From Ophiura sarsii (lineage: Eukaryota > Echinodermata > Ophiuroidea > Amphilepidida > Ophiuridae): a stretch of 64,000 nt of DNA. Every line of letters begins with the position of its first letter. Position 1 is the first letter of the stretch. The DNA is taken from the NCBI GenBank assembly GCA_035610835.1, contig CM069455.1, positions 53,052,639-53,116,638 of the forward strand, in the 5' to 3' direction. Made by a program: the position numbers and the translations under genes. Below are positions 60,401 through 64,000 of the stretch, piece by piece. Below the pieces are notes generated by a model. It was not told the origin of the DNA and did no database searches. It saw only the letters and a list, made by a program, of their open reading frames with translations.

Positions 60401-63119
60401 TTTTGTGCCATCAGTGTTTTCACTAACAGAATGAAGCGGTATAAAGATGGCAGAAAACCCCTGTTTTAGGAGCCTAACCGCCCATTTCTTTTTTCCTAAA
60501 TTGAGTTTTTAAAAAAAAAAATTATACAATTATTTTTGATTTTGTTTTCAGATTGATTGATGACTTAAAAATTAAAATATTTTGAAATGTGACATTTTTG
60601 AAAAAAATTGAATTTGTTGAAACTTCACAAATATTCATAAGATTTATGAGTTACTATTTAATGTTTTTCCGACTATAATATGATTTCTCCTTAACATCTA
60701 GGGAGTTTTTGTTGTTGCTATTTAGGTGGCAAAACCTGGAAACATTCTGGAAAAAACCGGCATCTGCTTTCAAATCAATGCGACCTGGGATTCATTTAAA
60801 GATAATGCACACGTCCCTACATTAGAATCCCTCCAAAAAACTTAAACCAGATGTCTTTAATTTGAAAATTGATTTACTTTTGACATTTTGAGAGTACAGA
60901 GCCTTTTTGATGACATCATTATAAACCCAGGGTTTTGCAGAATGTCAAACTGAACCTTTGAATCTTGATTTTGGGGAAATAATAATTTAGATGGCTATCT
61001 ACTGGCATTTGAACAGGTGGACTTTTTTCTACGATTTCTATTTTTACGGAAAATTGTGTGGTGCTTTTTGAACTTACATTTGGAAATCAACTTTAAATGA
61101 AACACATTTTATTGAAAATCCTGGATTACTTAAAATATAAATGCTATGAAAAAATTAAAATGTGTACTTCACATGTTTATTTATAATTTAAAAATATTTG
61201 ATCTTTTTCATGGAATTTGAAACTTATGAACAAGATACTTGACAAATTAATATCGCATATTGCGGTAATCAGTACCAGGGCAAACCACTTTCTCCCTGAA
61301 AACCACAAACGTCACTGTTCATATTGATAACGGAACTCAGTATAAATCAAATCAAATGTGAAGAGATAGGCTTAACATTTTTGGCATGGAGAAAATACCA
61401 TTAACTTTATCATCAGAGCGGCTGTTTCCGTGGAATATGTACATGATTCAATTACAATTTACACTGAACACAAAAACCCAGACTTTGACAAAAACAGTAT
61501 TTAGCAAGGCGCTATATTTTTGTCAAACACTTATTTTGCCATGAGTCGAACTGATTAAATTGAGGCCCATAAGGCGACAACAAATTGAGAAATATTTGAA
61601 AAATTATTTATTTTTTGGAAGCTATAATTGATTTTTTTTTATATGAAATAGAAACCAATTTTGTTGTAAATTTCGAATATTGTTGGAAATGCACCAACAA
61701 ATTCAGACATTTGTGGAAAAAACAAAACAAAACAAAACAAAAAGCATTTTAAGTTAAAGGAAAAACAGTGCTTTTCATGAAACCAAGCATTACATGGTAG
61801 GATAATATTTAATTATCTGATGTATATTGACAAGTTCAATTGAACACAGAATTATAACATTCAATAAAACAAATTTAAATTGCACATCCCCAACCTGAGA
61901 TTATTTGAAATTCACGCACGGTTGTCTGTGTCGAAAGTGTGACGTCATCGTAACTTAAACCGCCTCATCAGCAACAGGTCGCTGCACATAACCACGCAGG
62001 AATTCAATGCATAAATCGAAAATTCCAATACATAAAACAGAGAAGTGGAAATCTCGTAACTGTTTCGTCATAGCTTCGATCAATATGGCGACGTCCATAC
62101 AGGTGATTTTTTTAACTTTCTAAAGCTGATTTTGTCTTAACAACCTACAGATGTGACCTGTATAATAATAATGCTACGTGAATGCTAAAGTTTCATGGCA
62201 AGGATTTCCTTTAAATTTCCGGGGTTTTTTTGCTTCCCCTCCTCTCCCTTGGTTTTTTGAAAATGCTTGCACTTAGGAACTTACTTAAAATGGGATAAAA
62301 TTATTGGAAAATTCTCCAAATTTCAACTTACTTTATGAAGATCTTCCACCACTCTGACTACATCGGTAAAGATCACCACAGCTTCCTTCTCACTCAGTTT
62401 CTTCTCCCGAATCACATAATGCTGGAGGTTTATGAGGTCGGCTGTCTTAGTGCTAAACTCGTGAGAGACGAGGCAGTCAAGAACCAGGCACAGGCGCTTT
62501 TTGAAACGACCTGTTGGTGCTGCTTTTCGACTTTGGCCCCCACGACTGCGGGAATGGTCAGATTTCATCTCTACAGCACGGTCCTGTGGATTTTCAATTG
62601 AGTGAGGTAGATAAGATTTGTCAAACTTACAGAACACATTTTGTATGCATTGATTGATTTGATTGATTGGTAAAAAATCACACATATTTCTAGCCCATTT
62701 GGAACTGACGACTATACAGACATGTATTATTCAAGTTTAACAATCTCTTTGACATACATTACCTGGATGGAATAGTCCTTGATGATGTACAATGCCAGGT
62801 TGGTTATGTAGCAGAGATAATAATGAATATTACATAAATCTATTATTTGTGTTTAACAATCTCTTTGACATACCTGGAATAGTCCATGATGAAGTACAAC
62901 GCCAGGTTGGTTATGTAGCAGAGATAATAATTAATGAGTACTACGGAACTCTATAATTTGTGTTTAACAATCTCTTTGACATACCTGGAATAGTCCATGA
63001 TGATGTACAACACCAGGTTGGTTATGTAGCAGAGATAATAATGAGTACTCTGTATGTAACAGCATCTTGCCTTGCCTTTCGTCCTGGCTTTCTTTACCAC
63101 GCTCTGATAACGTCAGGAT
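27167..63119 (-). CDS. STK40: STK40 pseudokinase, six spliced exons (N-terminus outside window)
   Basis: Join on the complement: 63119-62985, 62583-62332, 54199-54016, 51067-50923, 39290-39171, 27458-27167 (1128 nt, 375 residues plus stop); every junction is in frame. The product matches STK40 (SINK-homologous serine/threonine kinase), a Tribbles-related nuclear/cytoplasmic pseudokinase. Visible landmarks: RQGKMLLHTEYSLLSLLH, a QPGVVHHHGLFQ loop, VHRDLKLGN catalytic loop, TNFCLG where active kinases have DFG, SPAYISPDVL in the APE region, SDMWALGVVLFTMLYG, and a C-terminal VVPDID motif plus an APPIRR...DARPLTS tail. The missing DFG aspartate is typical of the family. The family binds the E3 ligase COP1 through the C-terminal VP motif, which is intact here. 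Human STK40 is 435 residues; about 65 N-terminal residues, including the VAIK-type lysine segment, should lie right of 64000. Four exons have partial tandem copies behind them. Confidence 0.95.
28033..28402. mobile_element. MITE family AAAGGTAGATGACCCGATC, copy b
   Basis: Same marker motifs as copy a (CCAATTTTCAACTTAATG, TGGTTAACCACC, TTCTGATTTCAAAATAT); in the last STK40 intron. Confidence 0.75.
28425..28661. mobile_element. Foldback element GAGATTTTGGCC, copy 1
   Basis: Left GAGATTTTGGCCCGATAACA, right TGTTATCAGGCCAAAATCTC, with CCATGTTATC/GATAACATGG pairing. Contains an 18-bp tandem duplication (AAACGCAATGTATGTTT). An inverted relative lies at about 48590-48850. Confidence 0.7.
29350..29677. 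mobile_element. MITE family AAAGGTAGATGACCCGATC, copy c (opposite orientation)
   Basis: Reads GTGGATGTTCCTTCTGATCAC ... CAGCAATCGGAATACCTACC with the family's internal motifs inverted. Confidence 0.72.
29932..30197. mobile_element. TTAA-flanked palindromic MITE, copy 4 (short)
   Basis: TTAAAGGCATATTATGGAATC ... GATCACATAATATTGCTTTAA; the right arm is shortened. Confidence 0.72.
30200..32560. other. STK40 last intron, mostly unassigned
   Basis: Includes a 144-codon GC-richer open frame on + (31091-31525) that matches nothing I recognise, and a CAATAAGTT motif of mariner type at about 31660. No supported gene. Confidence 0.4.
32566..32779. mobile_element. hAT-like element CAGGGATGTAGCTA
   Basis: Ends CAGGGATGTAGCTAC / GTAGCTA-GTTGGG type (CTAGCTACAACCCTG). 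Flanks CTTACGTG / CTTACGAA. Related to 46448-46772 and 58028-58134 through GTGCCGGTC and CCGGCAC motifs. Confidence 0.68.
33010..33297 (-). mobile_element. SINE-like element with tRNA-like head, copy 1
   Basis: On the complement 33164-33098 is tRNA-like: CTCCCCC / GGGGGCG acceptor pairing with one mismatch, CCTGCAATG anticodon-loop region, GGTTCGATCCC B box. It is followed by a body (CTCCCCTGATAGTTTAATT) shared with 45334-45622. TTAACCTTAAC-type sequence lies at both outer ends. Confidence 0.7.
33700..33960. repeat. Small inverted repeat
   Basis: TAAAGTTCATCGCAGGTTTGTTTC at 33790 is repeated in inverted form at about 33938 (ACAAACCTGCGATGAACTTTATAG). Likely a short foldback element. Confidence 0.6.
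33998..35165. mobile_element. 1.17-kb inverted-repeat element, GGTCGGTCGGG group
   Basis: Ends TAGGCCTAACAAAAATAAATG / CATTTATTTTTGTTAGGCCTA, then GTTTGTTTCCGGTAAC / GTTACCGGAAACAAAC and GGTCGGTCGGG on both arms. Long non-coding interior. Confidence 0.82.
35191..35854. mobile_element. Mariner-type foldback element, copy 1
   Basis: Ends CAGGGTGAGTCAAAAAGAAG / CTTCTTTTTGACTCACCCTG with TA outside both ends. Inside are paired stretches (GCTGTCCA(C/T)GGAATACTT; AAAGGTACTCATTTTGCAAGC). No transposase. Copy 2 at 47336. Confidence 0.88.
35975..36690 (+). pseudogene. Decayed non-LTR retrotransposon fragments
   Basis: Around 36083 the + strand reads Lys-Ala-Phe-Asp-Thr-Val-Trp (RT motif A); an inverted copy lies at 35985-36020, making a hairpin. 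From 36180 it reads ILLYSYQTWTVTQRFED-stop-IDGCYTKLLRRVLNISW, then VYGDIPPLSVTLRKMCLQFARHC, typical of the RT C-terminal domain (LYG-x-ETWT, R-x-LRAVLNISW, LR-x-R-x-x-x-GHC). Stops and frameshifts show it is dead. Confidence 0.75.
36693..37184. mobile_element. hAT MITE, copy B
   Basis: Same family and orientation as 839-1324. Perfect 8-bp duplication CTATACAG (36685-36692 and 37185-37192). It has inserted downstream of a decayed retrotransposon. Confidence 0.85.
37488..37944. mobile_element. 457-bp insertion inside the exon-derived array
   Basis: The array unit is split at CTGCAG, which is present on both sides. The insert begins GGAGCACA and ends TGTGCTCC(CTCC), a short terminal inverted repeat. 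Non-coding; family not recognised. Confidence 0.6.
38958..39115. mobile_element. Short foldback insertion in the array
   Basis: About 155 bp with ends AAGGAGAAAAATAA / TTATTTTTCTCCTT and inner arms GGGAGCTA / TAGCTCCC, inserted within the unit next to the true exon. Confidence 0.6.
39171..39290 (-). CDS. STK40: STK40 exon: end of kinase C-lobe
   Basis: This 120-nt exon encodes Asp-Gly-Arg-Val-Ser-Glu-Asn-Thr-Val-Ser-Leu-Ile-Arg-Ser-Leu-Leu-Val-Leu-Asp-Pro and Lys-Arg-Met-Thr-Ala-Ser-Gln-Val-Leu-Glu, the alphaH-alphaI region with its conserved Leu-Asp-Pro...Arg. Acceptor ATTTTGCAG; donor ATGTG|GTATGT, phase 2, the next exon completing a Trp codon. Its 3' two-thirds plus the donor and intron flank form the unit of the tandem array at 37300-39170. 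Confidence 0.95.
39583..39943. mobile_element. MITE family AAAGGTAGATGACCCGATC, copy d
   Basis: TTAAAGGTATACATGTATGAC ... CGGGTCATCTACCTTTAA, TTAA at both ends, GGTGGTTAACCACC inside. About 290 bp upstream of the STK40 exon at 39290. Confidence 0.8.
40095..40545 (-). pseudogene. CR1-like retrotransposon 3' end, copy 2
   Basis: The complement reads RSGHLWNNLSPSIRIDLENM then SLGEFKSSIS, the WNxLP-x-x-IR ... FK-x-x-L terminus of CR1-like RT, followed by a 3' tail with GAGGGCCTGCTTGAAAAGCA and ACCCTCAATAAA and a short TAAA repeat end. Confidence 0.68.
40790..41375. repeat. 222-bp tandem repeat, three units
   Basis: AGGAAAACTT...ACACAGGAATACAATCAGGG repeats at about 40999 and 41221 (period 222) with a partial unit at 40794. 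Each contains CTAAACACAGTTTCTCT and GATATATCTAGATAACAACC. The third unit breaks off at about 41360, at the start of the open frame next door. Confidence 0.88.
41374..41682 (+). other. Unrecognised exon-like open frame
   Basis: A 103-codon stretch without stops, from behind a possible acceptor (TATATTTTACAACCAG) to TAA at 41680-41682. It reads LFTAGFHSVTLQNLGVLDRT, then THPTLIDPILKNILDYPSI, NYLAAVHMLHAILLLSRQQ and AYLCALYAVKHSLVNISEL: amphipathic Leu/Ala helices of the HEAT/ARM kind. Composition is less AT-rich than the flanks. No Met near its start, so an ATG-based scan misses it. Candidate donors: CTG|GTAAAC (about 41628) and ACAG|GTGCTT. It could be an exon of an unknown gene on the opposite strand to STK40, or a captured exon. 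I do not recognise the family. Confidence 0.45.
42208..42234. repeat. Poly-G tract
   Basis: More than 20 consecutive G following a T-rich stretch. Confidence 0.85.
42759..43320. mobile_element. Inverted-repeat element with GGGTACCCGGGTACC motifs
   Basis: Ends GGCTGGGAATTTCGGG / CCCGAAATTCCCAGCC; both arms carry CGGGTACCCG repeats. The middle is A/T-runs plus CTAAGGTCCTGTTTTGGACTT, also found near 54600 and (inverted) 63515. Confidence 0.8.
43936..44258. mobile_element. CACTG-ended DNA transposon remnant
   Basis: Ends CACTGGAAATTATGAGCG / CGCTCATAATTTGCAGTG with a perfect 3-bp TAC duplication. Arms contain AAAAGTAAACGCAA / TTGCGTTTACTTTT. The CACTG ends and 3-bp duplication fit the CACTA/Chapaev group. 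Confidence 0.82.
44770..44930. mobile_element. MITE family CCCCCTGAGxxCTACC, copy 3 (truncated)
   Basis: TTAACCCCCTGAGAACTACC end with GCCGATTGGTCAGAAAGGTA; the right end is lost. Confidence 0.68.
45334..45622 (-). mobile_element. SINE-like element with tRNA-like head, copy 2
   Basis: On the complement 45490-45413 is tRNA-like: TAGCTCTGTCGGTAGAGC (D arm, A box) and GGTTCGATTCT (B box). It shares CTATCAGGGGAGAAAA with copy 1. Outer ends TTAACCCTAACCCTCCTGG and CCCAGGGAGTTAGGGTTA are inverted, unusual for a SINE. Confidence 0.72.
46448..46772. mobile_element. hAT element with perfect 8-bp duplication
   Basis: Ends CAGTGTTGTCACTAGCC / GGCTTAGTGACGACCTG; duplication ATAGGAAT on both sides. Interior TTTTACTGACGGC and GGAGTAAGTGTAGCGAAC shared with 58028-58134. 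Confidence 0.85.
47336..47940. mobile_element. Mariner-type foldback element, copy 2
   Basis: Same as 35191-35854, nearly identical over most of its length but with a deletion near the left end. TA on both sides. Confidence 0.88.
48017..48270. mobile_element. MITE family CCCCCTGAGxxCTACC, copy 4 with internal triplication
   Basis: Contains a 39-bp unit (ACTACCTGCCTATCTAACAG...TTTCTGATTGGTCA) three times in tandem, then the usual right half ending CGGCAGGTAGTAATCAGG. Confidence 0.75.
48590..48850. mobile_element. Foldback element GAGATTTTGGCC, copy 2 (inverted)
   Basis: ATTCCGTAAATAGCAT, ACTAGTAGGATATCC, TTCTTTTTTGCAAAT and GGGCCAAAATCTCAT are the complement of the 28425 copy's motifs. Confidence 0.65.
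48960..49245. repeat. About 100-bp tandem repeat, three units
   Basis: CTCACCGATxxACATTT, TTAAACCTGGCGGC and CACTAAATCAATTTGTTTTC recur with a period near 101 bp; the third unit is worn. Confidence 0.8.
49483..49505. repeat. Poly-C tract
   Basis: At least 22 C in a row. Confidence 0.85.
50307..50352 (-). pseudogene. STK40: Partial copy of STK40 SDMW exon (copy 3)
   Basis: Only the last 46 bases (Gln-Glu-Leu-Phe-Arg-Lys-Ile-Lys-Ser-Ala-Glu-Phe-Ser-Ile-Pro) plus donor GTAAGTGG. Cut off on its 5' side by the MITE at 50355-50568. Confidence 0.85.
50355..50568. mobile_element. MITE family CCCCCTGAGxxCTACC, copy 5
   Basis: Ends ACCCCCTGGGGTCTACC / GGTAGTTCTCAAGGGGTTAA. Sits exactly between two partial copies of an STK40 exon. 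Confidence 0.78.
50596..50681 (-). pseudogene. STK40: Partial copy of STK40 SDMW exon (copy 2)
   Basis: Last 86 bases of the exon, still open and nearly identical (YGQFPFYDSVPQELFRKIK), with donor CCAAA|GTAAGT. No acceptor. Separated from the real exon by a foldback insertion (50684-50906). Confidence 0.88.
50684..50906. mobile_element. Foldback element between STK40 exon and its first copy
   Basis: AGAATGTATCTTATATGTA pairs with TACATATAAGATACATCCTTCT; inner AAGTATA/TATACTT arms. Non-coding. Confidence 0.7.
50923..51067 (-). CDS. STK40: STK40 exon: alphaF-alphaG region
   Basis: This 145-nt exon encodes Lys-Pro-Tyr-Gln-Gly-Lys-Pro-Ser-Asp-Met-Trp-Ala-Leu-Gly-Val-Val-Leu-Phe, then Leu-Tyr-Gly-Gln-Phe-Pro-Phe-Tyr-Asp-Ser and Glu-Leu-Phe-Arg-Lys-Ile-Lys. 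Acceptor TCCTTTACAG|GT; donor CCAAA|GTAAGT. The last codon is split (AA|T, Asn). The SDMW aspartate stabilises the HRD arginine in the kinase fold. Partial copies of the 3' end lie at 50596-50681 and 50307-50352; a MITE begins 78 bp upstream of the acceptor. Confidence 0.95.
51145..51590. mobile_element. MITE family CGCATCACA, copy 3
   Basis: Same family, flanked by TATA on both sides. Its left end lies 78 bp upstream of the acceptor of the STK40 exon at 51067 (minus strand). Confidence 0.85.
51616..52053. mobile_element. Inverted-repeat element
   Basis: TTAGGCCAAAAAAATTAAATA ... ATTTTTTTTGGCCTTA, with CTTTGTCTCAGCG / CGCTAAGACAAAG pairing. Confidence 0.75.
52103..52427. mobile_element. Inverted-repeat element, GGTCGGTCGGG group
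   Basis: TTAGGCAAAAAAACCCAAAA ... TTTTATTTTGGCCTTA, with CTTGCCCTTTC / GAAAGGGCAAG and GGTCGGACGGTCGGG / GGGTCGGTCGG inside. Confidence 0.72.
52558..52921. mobile_element. MITE family AAAGGTAGATGACCCGATC, copy e
   Basis: TTAAAGGTAGATGACCCGATC ... GATCGGGTCATCTACCTTTAA, TTAA at both ends. Nearly identical to 55221-55577. Confidence 0.87.
53555..53805. mobile_element. MITE family CCACGCGGC, copy 2
   Basis: ACACCTTCCACGCGGC ... GCCGCATGGAAAGTGT; inserted at a TTAA in the duplicated intron flank of the STK40 exon copy. The intact flank at about 53957-54000 shows the pre-insertion sequence. Confidence 0.75.
53823..53943 (-). pseudogene. STK40: Broken duplicate of the STK40 pseudo-DFG exon
   Basis: Copies the exon from Gly-Ile-Thr-Ile-Thr-Asn-Phe-Cys onward to its 3' boundary, with a good donor (AAAG|GTAAGA). 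It carries an in-frame stop (Gln-TGA where the real exon has Gln-Arg) and a one-base deletion at the SPAYIS site. The 5' third and acceptor are missing. The downstream intron flank is duplicated too and is split by a MITE at about 53555-53805. Confidence 0.88.
54016..54199 (-). CDS. STK40: STK40 exon: catalytic loop, pseudo-DFG, activation segment
   Basis: This 184-nt exon begins Lys-Asn-Ile-Val-His-Arg-Asp-Leu-Lys-Leu-Gly-Asn after acceptor TTTTATTCTCAG. It continues Arg-Ile-Thr-Ile-Thr-Asn-Phe-Cys-Leu-Gly-Lys-His-Leu-Val (Asn-Phe-Cys in place of Asp-Phe-Gly), then Asp-Gln-Arg-Gly-Ser-Pro-Ala-Tyr-Ile-Ser-Pro-Asp-Val-Leu, ending in phase 1 before GTGAGA. HRD is intact, the DFG Asp is not, as in other STK40 proteins. 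A damaged copy lies at 53823-53943. Confidence 0.95.
55221..55577. mobile_element. MITE family AAAGGTAGATGACCCGATC, copy f
   Basis: TTAAAGGTAGATGACCCGATC ... AAATCGGAACATCTACCTTTAA, TTAA at both ends. Confidence 0.87.
55939..57721. mobile_element. TA-flanked outer element with nested hAT-like insertion
   Basis: Ends AGGCTAATGAAAGTGAATTG / CAATTCACTTTCATTAGCCT followed by GTTAGTTTCCCGTC arms; TA on both sides. Confidence 0.8.
56251..57412. mobile_element. Nested hAT-like element
   Basis: Ends CAAGGTCTTAGCCAG / CTAGCTAAGACCCTG; flanks GTGGTATG / TGGGTATG (6 of 8). GACGGGTGGA-type motifs at the left, GGACGGGCAC at the right. The 108-codon frame inside is not recognisable. The stretch 57120-57240 recurs at 59285-59410. 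Confidence 0.72.
58028..58134. mobile_element. Short hAT-like element CAGTGATGTAGCTA
   Basis: CAGTGATGTAGCTAG ... GTAGCTACATCCCTG; flanks GTTAAAAA / GTTCAAGA. A cut-down relative of 46448-46772. Confidence 0.7.
58140..59770. other. STK40 intron, mostly unassigned
   Basis: AT-rich. 59110-59410 is a diverged copy of sequence inside the nested element at 56620-57240. No gene seen. Confidence 0.5.
59777..60217. mobile_element. Inverted-repeat element
   Basis: ATATGTGACATGTTCTACCG ... GGTAGAACACGTCACATAT, continuing AAACCAGACA / TGTCTGGTTTT and ATTGGGC / GCCCAATT. Confidence 0.78.
60220..62330. other. STK40 intron, nothing recognised
   Basis: AT-rich DNA without repeat ends or coding frames that I can support; a short AAAAC run near 61721-61742. 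Confidence 0.5.
62332..62583 (-). CDS. STK40: STK40 exon: hinge and alphaD-alphaE region
   Basis: This 252-nt exon (84 codons, phase 0 both ends) opens Asp-Arg-Ala-Val-Glu behind TTGAAAATCCACAG and closes Asp-Leu-His-Lys before GTAAGTTG. A Ser/Arg/Gly-rich insert (SDHSRSRGGQSRKAAPTG) precedes FKKRLCLVLDCL, then TADLINLQHYVI and VVIFTDVVRVVEDLH, the segment leading into the catalytic loop. The basic insert is longer than the vertebrate equivalent. No duplicate of this exon was found nearby. Confidence 0.95.
62763..62822 (-). pseudogene. STK40: Partial STK40 exon copy 3
   Basis: Reads QPGIVHH-Gln-GLFH; the boundary is disturbed by a short insertion after TTCCA, leaving GTAATG and GTATGT as possible donors. 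No acceptor. Confidence 0.75.
62874..62935 (-). pseudogene. STK40: Partial STK40 exon copy 2
   Basis: Reads QPGVV-Leu-HHGLFQ against the real QPGVVHHHGLFQ, followed by an intact GTATGT donor. It has small insertions upstream and no acceptor, so it should not be spliced in as an internal exon. Confidence 0.8.
62985..63119 (-). CDS. STK40: STK40 exon: kinase N-lobe
   Basis: This 135-nt, phase-0 exon (45 codons) starts Ile-Leu-Thr-Leu after acceptor CCCTCCTCAG and ends Gly-Leu-Phe-Gln before donor GTATGT. It matches the vertebrate segment ILTLEERG...ESQEERQGKMLLHTEYSLLSLLH...GVVHHHGLFQ, covering the end of beta3, the alphaC region and beta4. There is no ATG ORF of useful length, so it is easily missed. 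Two degenerate copies of its last 60 or so bases follow at 111-bp spacing. Confidence 0.93.
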
Positions 63120-63359
63120 CTGAGGAGGGTTAGAACCAAAAATAACACAAGTTGTACGTCAACGGATTCACTCACTTATTTAGGCGACAGGGGGGAAAAA
63201 ACCGAGTTTTATCCGCAAAAACGTAAATCTCTGGTAGGGTTAGTCGGTTGGGCTTTTTTGTGTGTGTAACATTTTTTGTAAAAATGGAGGCAAATTTTCA
63301 AAATTAACTGTAACTCTTGGAACCAACAATTCATGTACATGCTACGGCATTGATTGGAA

Positions 63360-63745
63360 GAAGTCATCGTCAGGGCTGTACTTTCGGCGCGAATCCGCGA
63401 ATTGATTCGCGTAAAATCACTTCCGCGTGAATCCAGGTGGATTCGCGCAACAAAAAAACAACAATTTTTTTTTAAATTTTTTTTAAAAATTTTTTTTTCT
63501 TCTTTTATTTTTCCAAGTTCAAAACAGGACCTTAGATGACTGGTATTTGACACTAAACTGTTCAAGTTGAAATTAAAATGATGATTGTTCTTAACAATAG
63601 TACAATAAATGTTTAAAATGCGGAATTTAAATTCAGTAAAAAGGATTCTCGCAAAAATATTCTGCGAGAATCCATTTGCGAGAATCCATGGATTCTCGCA
63701 AAATTCCTCTGCGAGAATCCATTTGGATTCTTGCAGGATGTCGCG
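63360..63745. repeat. Repeat with GATTCGCG and GATTCTCGC clusters
   Basis: GCGAATTGATTCGCG, GGATTCGCGC and several inverted GATTCTCGCA/TGCGAGAATC pairs around A/T runs and CCAAGTTCAAAACAGGACCTTAG. Related pieces at 26640, 43140 and 54590-54720. The long minus-strand frame across it is a by-product. Confidence 0.55.
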
Positions 63746-63808
63746 AAAGTACACCCCTGCATCGTCCTAGCTGATATGTGGGTACGAAATCGCTGCACTG
63801 GGCAGCCT

Positions 63809-63883
63809 GGGAAGCTTAGCTCAGTGGTTAGGTATGAGGCAGTGGTGTGCGGATGGTCCGGTGCAATCGCTGCGATTTGTTAG
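63809..63883 (+). mobile_element. tRNA-like SINE head
   Basis: AAGCTTAGCTCAGTGGTTAGG is a standard A-box/D-arm, and GGTGCAATCGC stands at the B-box position. The sequence after it (to about 63955, with ATTAGGGTTAAG) may be the SINE body. Confidence 0.6.
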
Positions 63884-64000
63884 GTAAAAATGTCATACAT
63901 TGTCCCCAACCCACCGATCCCCCAAAAAAACATAGCAAGGCTGATTAGGGTTAAGCTAGAATTTAACAAAACCTATGATGAAAAATTAATTCATTGAATA

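Larger units (their letters stand above)
62720..63050 (-). repeat. 111-bp tandem repeat built from an STK40 exon end
   Basis: Three units with exon/intron boundaries at 62985 (real exon), 62874 and 62763, exactly 111 bp apart. Each unit holds about 65 bp of exon 3' end, the boundary and about 45 bp of intron. The copies at 62874-62935 and 62763-62822 start inside the exon, so they lack the acceptor and the exon's 5' half. Confidence 0.88.

Noticed and set aside
62335..62601. 88-codon frame on + opposite an STK40 exon
   Set aside because: Antisense shadow of the real minus-strand exon, which has splice sites and homology.
63209..63754. 181-codon frame on -
   Set aside because: Runs through inverted GATTCTCGC repeats and A/T homopolymers; the protein is low-complexity with repeated DSR/ARI phrases. 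A by-product of a repeat.

Overview
This is animal nuclear DNA: AT-rich, intron-rich and packed with short inverted-repeat transposons. It is not bacterial or viral; there are no operons, no ribosome binding sites, and exons are bounded by GT/AG splice sites. The two genes are conserved across animals. The mix of CR1-like retrotransposon remnants, hAT, mariner-like and TTAA-flanked foldback elements would fit a marine invertebrate deuterostome (echinoderm, hemichordate or similar), but the species cannot be fixed from the sequence alone.

Layout. (1) Positions 1-6279, + strand: the 3' part of CHORDC1, a CHORD/CS-domain HSP90 co-chaperone. Four coding exons (515-585, 3259-3390, 4547-4709, 6106-6279) join in frame into 179 residues plus stop; upstream exons lie left of the window. 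(2) 6280-27166: intergenic, no recognisable cellular gene, filled with transposon debris including a 0.7 kb near-perfect palindrome (9341-10046), a TA-flanked 2 kb nested element (12780-14789) and a CR1-like reverse-transcriptase C-terminus. (3) 27167-63119, - strand: most of STK40 (SINK-homologous/Tribbles-like pseudokinase). Six coding exons (63119-62985, 62583-62332, 54199-54016, 51067-50923, 39290-39171, 27458-27167) join in frame into 375 residues plus stop; the N-terminal exon(s) lie right of the window. The two genes are convergent (tail to tail). STK40 introns hold most of the remaining sequence and many more mobile elements.

The most unusual observation is in STK40. Four of the six exons are followed, on their 3' side in the gene's orientation, by partial tandem copies. 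Each copy holds the 3' part of the exon, the exon/intron boundary and some intron, but lacks the exon's 5' part and acceptor site. At 62720-63050 this is a regular 111-bp repeat (exon plus two copies); at 53823-54199 one broken copy; at 50307-51067 two copies separated by MITE insertions; at 37300-39290 the exon end has grown into an array of about ten units of 134-143 bp with alternating unit types. The copies cannot act as ordinary internal exons, but they leave a series of orphan 5' splice sites in the introns.

Other points: an unrecognised 103-codon open frame behind a possible acceptor at 41374-41682; three tRNA-like SINE heads (33.1, 45.4, 63.8 kb); one MITE family found three times, each within about 80 bp upstream of a coding exon's acceptor; and several hAT and CACTG elements with perfect target-site duplications.
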